Below, one piece after another: positions 43,635 through 55,909 of a DNA stretch of 64,000 nucleotides. The translations under genes and the position numbers were made by a program. The DNA lies in NCBI GenBank assembly GCA_949987705.1, contig OX465282.1:918501-982500 (forward strand), read 5' to 3'. Every line of letters starts with the position of its first letter. The first letter of the stretch is position 1. This DNA is from Thereva unica. Lineage: Eukaryota > Arthropoda > Insecta > Diptera > Therevidae. The notes beneath the pieces were generated by a model, which was not told the DNA's origin, ran no database searches, and saw only the letters and a list, made by a program, of their open reading frames with translations.

Positions 43635-46270
43635 TCTATATAAATATAATTGGAGTGTCTGTCTGTAATTTCAAAAGAATTATGTTTTTTTAAGTTTTTT
43701 TGGTTATTTACGTGTAATTAAAACAAAATCCACTATTTTTAAAATTTTTGTCTGTCTGTATGTCTGTATGTCTGTATGTCTGTATGTCTGTATGTCTGTC
43801 TGTTTGGCCGCGGTAATCTCGGGAACGGCTAGGCCGATCGGGATGGGACTTTCACTGGAAGATTCAGTATTTTTGCGAGCATGTTTTAGGCTATTTATAT
43901 ACCCTATATATTAGCTCTATCTCTGTGTATGTACGGATGTATGTATGTAGACAAAACTTAAAATTTGATTTTGACCCACTTCCCTATAACCGATAAACTT
44001 CAAATTTTGCACATATATATAGTTCGGGTGTCAATAAAATCTGACCACTTTGTAAAAAAATCAAGATGGCGGTTCCAAGATGGCGGGCGAATTTCGCAAT
44101 TGGGCTCCCCCACCCCCGACATGGGTATCAAATTAAAGAGTATGACAAGTAGAATACAATTGCATTCAAGGTGCATTCAAATTTCAAAATGGCGGCCAAT
44201 ACAAAATGGCGGACTACTTTTTTTCTTACAACCCACTCGATATGGGTATCAAATGAGGCGCTAGGGAAAAGTTCCGGTGTTAATGAAATGAAATTATAGG
44301 TAAAAAGTACCCCGATTAGACCGAAAACTTGAATCCTTAGTCGGAAGAAATAGAGTGTGAAGACTTTTTTGAACATTCCAATTCTAGGTCTAAAAGAGCT
44401 CTAACTAATTATTTAGGTTCTCCAAAATTACGTACTATATGAAGCCTTTTTCTTTTTGGTAAAATTTTCGTAGTTAGGGTTGCCTAAAATACGATATGTA
44501 CTTAGGCACCAATGGGTAGCTCTTTGAGGTCTACAATTTTAATTAAATTATGAGATGCAACCTGACTACATACTACAGTGAACCGACTAAAAATTAAATC
44601 TCTGTGCTATTGGTAAATTAACCATGTATTGTAATAACCGGGTCATAATATCTACTTATTAAAAAGGATAACAGATTGCAATGAATCACAGAGACTCACA
44701 TATTACACTATCATAATGATACACTGTAATATCCCTTAATATTTATTTATTGGCAAAGAGAGTATAATTTTACAACCTACGCGAATGAAATGCTGTCACT
44801 ACGAGATATTGTTCTTTTAATTGGTGGAAATACTCAGGATCATTATGGTTTCCCATTTCCACAACTAATCGATGGGTCTGAAAATAATCTAAACACAAAA
44901 TAGATGGAGCACAATAAACCAAAGTTGACGCATTATCAACAGTGTCAATACGGGTGAATTTTTAAGGCCCAACAGGAGGCACTGGCATGACGTTCTTACG
45001 TGCAAATAACAGGGTTATCCCAGCAGGGTAATTAACAGAGATTGTGGCAACTTTACTCATAAAAGCAAAAACAGCTCATTCTATCTTTATAATACCGATC
45101 GGAGAAGATCATATGGAAAATTCTGCATGTAACAAATCTAAAAACCGCCACAAAGCTAAAGTTTTGCAAGACTGCATGATGGTTGTCTGGGAATGGGACG
45201 ATGCACCTTGATAAATATAGTATCTATTGAAGCCGTTTACAGAACAATGTAAGATTTAAGAAGAAAATACCAATTACTTATTTTGGTGTGAAACTGTTTT
45301 ATTGGCATATATTTCGGACAAAGCTTGCCAGTTGTTCCAACAGATACGCGGGCCGATGAAATTAATGCAGATCTAAAATGATCACTCATTTAGGGACAGA
45401 TTGAAAAATTTCATTTAAAATAAAATATGAAATAGCAATCGGAGAACTCAGAATTCAGTACTATTCTCCTCAACATAGGAGATAGAAAATGTTCTGAGAT
45501 TAAAGATATGACATTGAGCTGCTCGCTGCTCTTTGAAATTTCGTAATAAACGCTGAAGTTTTGACATTTATGACTATTTGTAAAATATCAACTAAACAAA
45601 GTCCACTCACTTAGTAATGTCGCAAACGTTCTAATACTTACAAGGGAAACATCGAGCATCGTATAAAAAGAAGTGTTACAGTGAGTTGTTAGCCTTGCAT
45701 GAATATATTTTGAACCAGTGCCGTGCGGGTGGTATGACTAGCTGCGCCGAAACAAGAAAACGGGAAGCAGCAGTGGTCCTTTTTAGGAATCAAATCAGTA
45801 GTGTTGTTTTATAATATTGCCAATGTTCGCCTCCCACGGATATTTATTCGATTTTTTAGGGGCATAGAATTATGAATTTTTGAGCTGCACAATAGGCATC
45901 AATTTTGAAAAGTTGATGATCTTTTTTAAAACTTTTTTTGGAAAACAAATGTAGAGGCCGCCATAGGGAAAGTCTTGAATAGGGTCCCAATTACCTGGGA
46001 ACGTAAAAATCCACGCGCATGAGAGGAATTCTGAATATGGCTAGGTGTCTGTACTGTCACGTAGTATAAAATTTTTCCTATAGGTGGTGCTCAAACTCGA
46101 ATTTAAAAAAAATTGTGGGTAACACATTTTTTATTGGTAACTAAATTATTTTATGTACTCAAAATCATGTTTTGCAAATTTGTGCTTTGTTTCATTATAC
46201 ATCATCCCGGACTATGCACACCAATTTTTATTTATTGAAAAGCGTTGCAAGGCACGCGGGTTTTTGCTAG
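43635..46270 (+). mobile_element. Helitron-like element (non-autonomous)
   Basis: It starts TCTATATAAATATAATTGGA, followed by a (TCTGTATG)n tract (43745-43802) and the segment CGGTAATCTCGGGAACGGCT. Further inside are repeated AAGATGGCGG and CACTCGATATGGGTATCAAA words that I associate with arthropod Helitron families. The 3' end is a short GC-rich hairpin (GTTGCAAGGCACGCGGGTTT) and CTAG, followed by T. No Rep/helicase frame is visible. Ends are inferred from the 5'-TC and CTAG-3' rules; there is no target duplication, as expected. Confidence 0.55.
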
Positions 46271-48914
46271 TTTTTTAATAAATGGCAGACAGGCCTAGAT
46301 CTGCTGAGAATCAGCCAAAAGCTGTCTGGAGAGCTGGAAATGCTATGTTTACGCATGTAGCTATAGTGAGCGATTTCGGTATTTCGAACAGACAGTATTT
46401 TTCACTTTTTGCTTCAGGAGCAAGTCTGTTTTGCATTTATATACTCAACCTAGGCCTCTGATTACACCCAGGTTAAATCCTTCAGGCCGATAACGCGGTT
46501 ATTTTTCGCCTTGAAGTCGATGGAGAAAATTGTCTACATCGAGGTAAGAAGTACTTATCATATGTGCAAACCACTATATTCTTCTCAGTCTATTAAGGTG
46601 CCCTTCACGATCTAATCCTTAAACTGGACAAAGCAGTTGGTTATCAGTTTTTACCGATTGAAAACTATCCCTGTTGAAAACTATCAAATTAATGGTCACT
46701 CATTTTGGGAAGCATCTGCAGGATATAGTAGCAAATGGATGCGACTAGGTAAATGGGCACTTGGGCATGGGAACGATGAGACTGACATATTTACAGCTAC
46801 TGGCCTAGAACTTTAACCTAGTGGCGCGCGACTTTTTACAAGTTTCAAGGCCATTTCCTTGAGAGAATTTTCAAGGTCATGATCCAATTCTCACGTTTAA
46901 GTGCCCATTTACCTACTGAAGCGAATTATATCTCCTCTGCAGTGATGTCTTGTGATGAATGCGCTCATAAGGCCATAATGATATGAATATCACTAGGTCA
47001 CGAAAACCACCAACCCTCATTCAGACTAATTTCATTTTACCCTCTGTACAATACCGAGAATTAAATTTCGCAATTAAACTAATTCAAAAAAAAAATAAAA
47101 ATAAAAATTACAACAAACTTTTGTAACTCTTCGCATTCACATGAAGTAGAAGAGGAGAACAAACTGTCAAAACATTTTCCTTCATAATTTTCTCATTAAA
47201 TATTCATTTAGAGTTTTTCTTCGATAAAAGTTTATCAGTCTTGAATCTTTGTCAAAATAACTGTGACATGACATTTTCCAATTCACCCATAAATAATGTT
47301 TTCCCTAAGGGTGGGAAATTTGGTAATTTCGTAATGAATAATTAGAACGATTGTTTCTTAAAGTAAGAAGAAAGTATGCTTAACCATCTTTCGCAATTAT
47401 CAATTCTCGGTATTTACGACAATGAATTACGCCTTCAAATAAATAGGTTCAATTGAGTGCAATAGCAGCGCGTGCTTTAATCTTCCGTACAATTCTTTTA
47501 GGCTGATTAAGGTATAGCCTTTAGATCCTTCAGGGGATTTTTGTTATGGCATAAATGGACTCGAAGCAATGTCTTCCTCGAACTAGTTTTGGATTTTAGC
47601 TTCGAGAACAGAAAAAAGTCAGACGGGACAATATCAGGGGAGTATTATGCTTGGCCGATGACATTTCGTCAGAAGCTCATTATCTCATCCTCAATGCCCC
47701 AAGTCTCTATAATGTTACGTGATCGATAAATCATGTCTATTTCAATCAATAAGGCCATCGAAATCTGTCGTGACTGGGCCTACAAGAATCAGATCGAAAC
47801 CTTGTACCCTGGTTAAAAGGCACTTTAAAGCCTACCTCTGCTATAACTTCAGTTCAACGGATTTAAATGAATTAAGATCGGAGAAGGGAAGGGCCTTTAC
47901 TTATTATGTTCAGCCTACATTGCTCGTTACCTGCATGTACCTCTGGGGGAGTATCACATCAAGTGTTCTCGAATCACCTCTCGAAATTCAGGAAGTTAAC
48001 TAAGATCTTAAATAGTTACTACAAACAAGGTGTTTGGTAGCCCTATAGATACTGCCTAAAGCTGAACAAGAAAGCCATGGCCTCGTTCAAGAGAGATATC
48101 GCTAACATATCTTGGGAGACTTTGTCAGAATATGAGGGATCCTCTCTTCAAAGAACACTCAAGTAGGTAATGGGGCATTTGGGCCTGGAAACCATGGGGA
48201 GGGACTAGGTGTGTCAGGGGTCGTGGTAGAGTTTAGAAGACTTTACCGGACCAGGAAGAATCCTCTTTAAAGAACACTCAAGTAGGTAATGGGGCACTTG
48301 GACCTGGCAACCAACGAAAGGAGCCGCCAGGTCATACATACCGGGGCGAACGGACCTAGGCGTGAGGACCTAGAAGGGACATCCGTGACTCGAGAGGAGT
48401 CCGAACTGGGCTTTTTTTTGCTGAACCCTCTGAATTCTCTGGATCCGTTCGCTCTGCGTGGCCGGCTGAAGTATAGGCCTGAGGAAAAATTAACATATAA
48501 GTACCTACCGTACTCCTGGTAATATTTTTAGGGTAGGAGTGATCCACGAAGTGTCAGTGGCCTGTGTCCGCCGCTTCCTGAAATTATTCTCAACCATCTG
48601 GACACGGCCTTGGCGAAGTGAGCCATCGGCAGCGTGCGTCCCTAGGGCAGAAGAAGAAGGAAGTTAAAATCTAGTATTCGAAAGTTCTGTCGACAAGGGT
48701 ACTAAGTGGTGATGCACGGAAAAAAGCGGTAGCTCGAGGGCCTTGACACTCCCACCACCCACCTCTCCCGCCAGCCCTACTTCGGAGGCTCAGGATATCG
48801 CCTGAAGGTTCATTTTTTTGCGTTCGGGATTGGCAGTCCAAATTTTGAAGTATTTTGTGTGACAGTCGGAGGTTGGTCTCTTTGGGCAGGCAACGCGAGG
48901 CTCTCAGCACAAAC
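46271..48914. other. Gene-free stretch with a dispersed motif
   Basis: No supported genes. A word close to AGTAGGTAATGGGGCACTTG occurs at 46746, 48165 and 48284 and inverted at about 46905. The copies at 48.1-48.3 kb form an imperfect 118-bp tandem pair that includes AAGAACACTC. Confidence 0.45.
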
Positions 48915-48999
48915 CTGTATAGAGCCGAGAACTGTCGCGCAAAACAGAGTCCACTGGAGGGAAACTGTTTCCGCCCTATGTCCCATGAGGGATTAAAGG
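48915..48999 (+). mobile_element. 85-bp 3' stub of the RTE family
   Basis: It matches the last part of the RTE copies at 14.7 and 62.6 kb (CTGTCGCGCAAAACAGAGTC, TGTCCCATGAGGGATTAAAG). A severe 5' truncation is typical of incomplete target-primed reverse transcription. Confidence 0.8.
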
Positions 49000-50157
49000 A
49001 ACCCAGTCTTTAATCCAGAAATCGTTCATTCGGTCCGTCTAGACTACATTTTTATTTGGGCTAGCGCTTCGAAAACCATCTTAGCATGGGTCGACAAGGT
49101 GAAAAGTCACGCCATTAAACTGCTTGGTAATGGCACCTTAGTAGGTAATGCGCAAACTACAGACTGTCTAGCGAAACTGGCTCATTACCTGCTCACCTTA
49201 TGTGCTTTCTAACATTCACTGAGCCAGTGGGAAAATGAAGCAGATTTAGCAAAATTCTACCGCGACTCTTCCACGGAAATTAGCGTCCGAGAGGTTGTCC
49301 TCCTATAGCACAACTCCTTACTAGGAGGATGGGTCCTCGAGTATTAATGTCCCCTGGGATATGGGAGGTCTTGTTCACAGTTTTATCCAAGGGTTGACAT
49401 CGTAACCATTGCCGTTTGTCGTTTTCTAGGCTTGGAACCGGTAGCATATTTCTTAATATATTGTATATTTCATGTATCCTTCGAACTAGGCTTACTATTG
49501 CACGTTGAATCCTCAGCTAAGACTTTCACTTAAAACTATAGTCACAATGCATTTTAGAACACAGTCCACCTCATACTTATACATGTTCCTTTTTAAGTGG
49601 ATGAAGGATATGTTCTTCAAGGTACGTCATCATCCACCCAACCACTGGCCCCATTGAAACATAACAAGATTCCAACCGAAATCCACTTAGACGAGGCTCT
49701 TTGTATCATGGCAAACTTATGCCGACACCCCTATTAACCGAATGGATGGAAGCCCAAACAATGTTTCGTTGAGCACAAACAATTTAACTTAAATTCTATT
49801 TCCGTGCTGATGTATGCAGCCTTTTCGGTTATGTGGAGTAATGAGCTGCCATAGACCCACTTTTGGATCCACATTCGCCAGCAGAATTATGGAGAAGCCT
49901 TCAAAGGCAATCATTGAAATTCTTGTGCTCAGCAACACGACGATTCCAGATCAGCTAAAAGAAGAATCCTCCGACGTAATAAACCTCGACCCATGCCTAG
50001 CAACCCAGGCACCCAAGTCTGGCGGGCCGCTGGGGAATGGTCCTGGATTTGATCAATAAAGCCAGCAAGGATTTGACTAGGAAATTTAAAAATACAGACA
50101 AAAAAAGGACGACGCAATCAGCGACTGAGGACAGTTGAAGGGCTTCGGAATCTGTAT
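49000..50157. other. Gene-free flank upstream of the secreted-peptide gene
   Basis: No supported coding region or repeat. Confidence 0.4.
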
Positions 50158-50165
50158 TATAAAAG
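50158..50165 (+). promoter_or_regulatory. TATA box of the small secreted-peptide gene
   Basis: TATAAAAG, 161 nt upstream of the ATG. Transcription would begin near 50188, leaving a leader of about 130 nt. Strong TATA boxes in insects usually mark tissue- or stage-specific genes. Confidence 0.6.
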
Positions 50166-50318
50166 GACTCGTGTGCCCTTTGTAGACAGCAACATATTAG
50201 CTGCCGCTCGATATACTTACAGCAATTCTTGCTCGTCCTCGGTCAAGTCTAACCAATATTTACTTAGCTGCAAGGACAACGTCCAGTCAAGCTCTATTCT
50301 AGAAAAGAAGGACGAATT

Positions 50319-50600
50319 ATGAAGGGCTTCCTCGTTATTGTCGCTGCACTTGCATCGGTCTGGATTAATCTTGGCATTGGAGGGAGCATAGTGGAACTGC
50401 CGCCAGGAGCATTCATCGACGGAAGGAACACTATTGAGCTGGAAAACTCGAACCACCTTTCACCTGGCGTTATCCTTTCATCGCAGTGCTCAATCGAGGT
50501 TGTCACCAGAGTTCCTGGAAAATGCGAGAAGCTCGGTCGTATGGGGAAGGCCTGCGTTGCTGGGGATTACATGGATTTGTTTAGCGCGGAGTGCATGTGA
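50319..50600 (+). CDS. Small secreted four-cysteine peptide
   Basis: A 93-residue ORF from ATG (context GACGAATTATGA) to TGA. Residues 1-22 (MKGFLVIVAALASVWINLGI...) are a clear signal peptide. The mature part has four cysteines, at 57, 69, 79 and 92, with spacing C-x11-C-x9-C-x12-C. The end GKCEKLGRMGKACVAGDYMD LFSAECM (shown in two parts) looks like a small disulphide-bonded fold. This resembles short extracellular peptides of flies, but I cannot name the family. The TATA box and signal peptide support a real gene. Function could be haemolymph, salivary, reproductive or cuticular; the sequence does not say. No intron is needed. Confidence 0.65.
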   Translation: MKGFLVIVAALASVWINLGIGGSIVELPPGAFIDGRNTIELENSNHLSPGVILSSQCSIEVVTRVPGKCEKLGRMGKACVAGDYMDLFSAECM

Positions 50601-51758
50601 AGTGACAGATAAGGGAGAACGAATCGATTGTGGTAAGCTCCTGGTACATCACCAGCAACAACAAAAAAGGACTTTTCTTGTTGCTCTTATTTTTTCCATC
50701 ATTTTTTTTGTTGGTCCTTGCCATGTTCGTGTATAGAGTGTGTATATATTTTTTTGCTGTTCGGTGTTTTTGTTTCTGTATATTTTTCTGTTTGATTTCA
50801 TTTGGTTCAGTGATTTGATTGCTTGATGTCTTCAATCTGTTTCCTTTTATGTTTCATCCAGAATCCCTGGATAGAAGATTTGAAATACCGTAAAGTCGTT
50901 GTCTCTTACCTTTTTTTCTTTATTTTTTCCCTTATGTTTGTGCATGGATGTGGATAGGTAGTAAAGAAAACTGGTTTTTATCACCAACGTTCTGGCAAAT
51001 GAATTCCTGAGATGGAAATCAGATATATCAAAGGAGTTTAACCTTATTTATATTGTATGTGTGTGTATCGGGCGAGGGAGTAGACTTACACACACAGAGA
51101 GAGAAATAAAAATGGAAAGAATAACGAATTCAAGCCCAGAGCATGGTTGGTTATACGGATTGGATTCAATGGGAATTTTGAATTTGGTTCCAGGTTATTG
51201 AGCTTTGAGGTTATTTACGTGTGAATCTATTTACTGGAGAATTTCTTTGTTTTCCTTTTTCTACTGGAGTTTCTGCTTTTTACGTTTCATGGATTTTTTC
51301 TTCCTTTTCGAAATTGTGAGGGAGGAATTTCATGCATCTTGTTTTGCCGATGATGCTACTGATTGTTAATAGTAAAATTTGGTTCTAGTGGTTGTTGGAC
51401 GTATTTCGCTGTAAAAGAATGTATGTAGGTGAATGACACTAGACGAGAACAGTTCAAGAGGAATAAAACTCCGACGAGGATACCGCCTTCTAACCCTGAC
51501 GGCTGCATTTCTTTGCTCTTCTATCGTCTCATCTTTGTCTTCGCTAGCTGTGGACCCCAGGTAGTTAAATTGGTTAACCCGATCGAAGTTATTCTCCCCA
51601 GGTGGTATTGTGGTTTCTTCTTCTTCTTTCCACCCTCAACTAAATTTGAATCCTGCTCTTGTCTGCATTTATTTGCAGCCCTATATGTTTAACTTCATCT
51701 TCTAATTCCTTGAATATTTCTCTAAGGCCTCAGTGATTTGGAAAGGTAGTTTAACTAC
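50601..51758. other. AT/T-rich flank downstream of the secreted-peptide gene
   Basis: T-rich sequence with no second gene. AATAAA near 51105 is a possible but distant poly(A) signal. Confidence 0.4.
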
Positions 51759-51936
51759 GTATACATGAGATGAATAGTTAAGTTGGGGTTGAGTTGAATT
51801 TTCGACTCAGCTAAATTCAACTACTCAACTACTGAACTCCCGTCTATATGCATGATTTCAACTTATCCCAGGTAGCAGTCGACCCCAACTCAACTTGTGT
51901 TCGGGTTCGACCTGGGTTAAACTCATCATGTATACT
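51759..51936 (+). mobile_element. Small inverted-repeat element (GTATACATGA ends)
   Basis: GTATACATGAGATGA at the left and, reverse-complemented, GTATACATGATGAGT at the right enclose about 180 bp. AGTTGGGG/GAGTTGAG words repeat in both directions. No clear target duplication. Confidence 0.45.
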
Positions 51937-52503
51937 TACTATTATAGTACCGTAGCCCAGTGGACTGTTTTTCATTGCTTTGAAGCCTTGATGACCCAAG
52001 GCGTGACGAGGGTGACCCATCTATTCAAGGCCATGGATGTTGGCAGTTCTAGATTTATATAATGTCCCCACTGATGATCATCACCCAAGTGATCAATTGT
52101 TCGTACCCTCAGCGCAGCGTTCACAACGGATTTTCTAGTTCAAGATAGATGGGTACGAATTTGAGTAGAGTCTCCAGGGCTGTAGTGAATAGCCCCAGTA
52201 ATCTGAAAACGGCCCATTTATTGAGTCTAAACTAAAGCCTCCATGCGCGAGAGATCTATCAATACAATTGACGTCGGGCCACTCTAAACCCTCATCGTAT
52301 GTCCGGAAACTGGGACGGATTCGTGGTCTAGAACCATTGATTTTGATTTTCAATTGATTCAAAATCCACGGCACGGCACCACACAGCCCCTTATTGACCA
52401 TTCCTACACGGACCATGGTTCTGGGAGCACTAGCTTTTTTTTGGGCAAAGGAAGCATGCAGAGTGTCTTCGAACGCGTCGTCTCTGTGCATGAAAGCTTC
52501 AAT

Positions 52504-53058
52504 GACCATGTTTACGCGAAGATATTTAAGCTTATAACATCGTTATCAGTAGTAATTTTAAAAGCGTTTACGCGCAAATATTTTGGTTCGTGTCACTGCT
52601 ATCCGTAGTAGTTTTAAGAACGTTTACGCGCGTTAAAATTTTTCCACCAGCAGATATCAGTTTTTAAAGTACCTACTTAGATCTAATATAAACTGTCAAG
52701 CTGACAGTCAAATAAATAAATAAATAGATTGGAAGAAGTTTAACTAAATTTTGTCATTAAATGAACATAAATCGAGAAGTATTAATCCTCATAAACCATC
52801 ATAGGCAAGTTCTGCAGCGTTTATTACTTTCCTTTCGTTTAATTTAAAATCACAGTTTCCTTAATGTTTTACTAGAACTGTCAAACAACTGTTTACGCCT
52901 ACTACTTAACTCAGTTTTCCTTAATAAAGTTGTTACCTTAACACATTTATTTAAGCTTAACACCACTAACGAAAGCAGTATTAAGGAGCGTTTACACGTA
53001 AGAAAATCAGTGTTAAGGTTGTTGTAAATAGTTTTAGAGGCTTCGCGTAAACATGGTC
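52504..53058 (+). mobile_element. 555-bp MITE with iterated GTTTACGCG
   Basis: Perfect 18-bp ends GACCATGTTTACGCGAAG are flanked by AAT (52501-52503 and 53059-53061). GTTTACGCG recurs at 52510, 52566 and 52622, exactly 56 bp apart. Variants occur at 52891 (GTTTACGCC) and 52990 (GTTTACACG). No ORF. Confidence 0.75.
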
Positions 53059-53782
53059 AATGTAAGCTTCACAATGAAAGCTGCAAGTTTTCAAAATATG
53101 ATTTTCGTATAATCGCTTACACGAAAGCCTTCAAGCTACATACTTTGAAGCTTGCAGTAGAGGCACAGTATTTAAAGACAAAGTATAACCTTATAACGGG
53201 CGAACACCGACCGTGCTTGAAACATAATTCTTGGCCATGTAACGGGCATCAGGACTGTATTGTAATAGCCCAATTTAACTACTACTCAAAAAAGAAATCA
53301 CTTTGCCCCAAGTGCGACTTTCGCTCCCCAACAAAACACAGAACTGTCGTGCTCGTTTCTCTTATGCAACGATTTTATTTAAGTAGGATAACTCGAAAGG
53401 ACCATTGTACATAATGAAAATTATCAAGTTCCCATAAAACACATTCAACAATATACATTTGCTGCAGATTCTTGTTTTGCCCGTCATTTGCCCGTTTGTA
53501 CAGCTCAGTACTTGGCTATTTAAATCTTTTGGTTAGGTTTGTCCGTCGTGAGGCGGTATGTTCTCCCATTAAAAATGGTTAAAAACTCGGGAATCAGAAT
53601 TTTTTAAATATTGATATGAACTGTCTGGCTCTGGCTCCAGCTTCAGCGTGGAAAAACTTACTTGGGCCATAAAGGACCGCCTGTGTATGGTGGCTTTAAT
53701 TTGATGGCAAAGCTACTAAGATTGGTTCTATTCCACACACTAGGGTATGTATATTATCACGGGCCTCATGATGGTTGTGCGC

Positions 53783-53835
53783 AAAAAAAAGTCCGCTGGA
53801 GGGCAGCTGTTTTCTCCTATGTTACAACAGTCTAG
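53783..53835 (+). mobile_element. Short worn RTE 3' stub
   Basis: GCGCAAAAAAAAGTCCGCTG and GGAGGGCAGCTGTTTTCTCC match the tail of the 62.6-kb RTE copy with several changes. Confidence 0.6.
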
Positions 53836-55909
53836 ATTTAGAAGTACTGTTTTAATATCTACCATTTGCTTTAATGTAACTGCTTCATTTCTTCAATCTT
53901 TCGGCTTTATTTTTTTAATGTTTCCATCATCTCAAGTAATAAAATTTAATTTTAAATTGAATTTCTCTTCCCTACCCCTTTCCCTTCTCACAAAATACGA
54001 AGAAAGCAATTATCATTTGATAACAAAACACATTTTCCAAGTACTCAAATAAAAAAAAAAAAACTTCTCTTTACAGAAATAAAACAAATCAAAAACTCAC
54101 TTCACAATAAAATTTACACAAAAATAGAATTTGGCAACAACAAAAGTGCAACACAGTTCCACATCGCCGGGCTTCATATCATCCACCAGCAACAATTTAA
54201 CGTGAATTTTATTAAATTGTACCTAAACAAAAAAACATCTCGAATTACAAAAGTTTAATCCACTTTCAGATCTCATTAAAGGCCCCAACACCTCCCCCAC
54301 GCAGCAGCAGCAACACTGTGCAGTAATCAAAACAAAGTATCAACAATCTTTTCTGTCGTGTTTCATTTCTACTTTTGCCTTGTTTTATTAAAGTAAATGG
54401 CGACAGGAGGAGAGACAGCCATGGCGAAAATTACCAGGCGAAAAAAGCAACCGAAAGGATTTCCATCTCTCCAGCTGCCGAGCGGATCCAGAAGCATAAT
54501 CTAACGCAAATGGAATATAATACAATACAGGTCCTGCCAGAAGCCATCCCCCATCCTCTTACCCAGAGAAGCGGTCTCCCAGCACAAAATGTTCGCCCTT
54601 TCGCCAAAAACGTATTTTCCAAACTAGCGCCATTCGTTAATGTATGTTCTATGTCTGGCCTTCCTGTAAAAGCCCTTGATATCCTTTTTGTCGTTAGACA
54701 TCAACGTTTATTTTAGTCCAACAAGTGCCTGCCACATTTTCCATCCCTCCAGCCCGCCAACCCTTCCAGCCCTACAACCCAACAAGCAATGTTGTTTTTT
54801 TTTGTTTATCGCCGTAGACTGTAACCACCCTATCATAAAACACCCACCCTGTAGATCCGTGAGGCTCCTTTGTTATAGTGACAAAAGGGACCTAAGGAGC
54901 GGGGCTTAGTCCTTAATTTTGTCCCTTAATGGATTTCAATTTGCTAAAGGATTGTTACAGATTGCGGTCCTTTATTTGTCCAAATTTTTTACAGATATAT
55001 TTCCTTATTTCCCCCACCCCTTTTTTCGTGGATAAGCTATCAAAAAAAAAATTCAGTGAAAAACTTAATAAAAAACGATTTTAATGGAAGTGAAGTGGTT
55101 TCGTATTTTTTTATTATTGGATCCTCCCTTGTAATTCCGTTACTGAAGGGCGGGTTAAGGGCTTGAATGTAATTTCATTAAAACAGGATACAGGAAGCAC
55201 ACAGCCTCCGCCTCGCCGCCTACGAGTGAATTTTGGAACTGTGCCCGTAGGACCACATTTGTTTTCATACATACATATAAAGATGACTTGGGCTACAACA
55301 AGGATTTGCGGCTTGTTATACGCCTGGGCCTAGAGAGTCTCAAGGTGGTGGTTGCTTTCTTTTTTTATTGAATAGGACTTTGCCCTTTGGTAGTGATAGA
55401 TTTTTAAGGGAATATTGGGTAATGGATTCTCTTGAAAATACTCCAGGGAGATCTTGTACAGATTAGGCACGAAACGCTCGTAATGTTTGATTTTATGGAT
55501 TCCCGATCAATAATTAATCACACTGAAAGCTGATTCCATTTTGAGGAGGCTTTAAGGATACCGAATAGGATGAAATTTTGTTTTTGGTGGTGTTGTATCT
55601 CTGCCACCATTTTTTTTTGTTAATTCCGAAAAAATGTTTTGTGTACTTTTTATATATCAAAAAACAAAATCCCAAGTAATTAATTAATGACACGAAACAA
55701 AGGACGATGCAGCTTGCGATACAGCATTTTTACAGATAATGGTGTTGGCTGGTTAGAGCATTTTCGGGAATGTTATAGCGTTGACCGAAACCGAATATAA
55801 ATACTTTTTGGGAGCCTGTATATATCTTCGGTAATCATCTATCCCAATAGGAATAAAAGAATGGCGACTAATGCAGACGATGGCCACAGACATCCAATGG
55901 CGGATGAGT
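53836..55909. other. Gene-free stretch
   Basis: The longest frame (54375-54716) has no recognisable domain. The rest is AT-rich. Nothing else is supported. Confidence 0.4.

Noticed and set aside
43741..43802. TCTGTATG repeats considered as a CRISPR-like or regulatory array
   Set aside because: A plain 8-bp microsatellite without spacers, within a Helitron-like element.
52135..52509. 124-codon minus frame
   Set aside because: Low-information composition, no match to known families, and it runs up to a MITE boundary.
54375..54716. 113-codon + frame
   Set aside because: No recognisable domain and no promoter or polyadenylation context. Length is compatible with chance.
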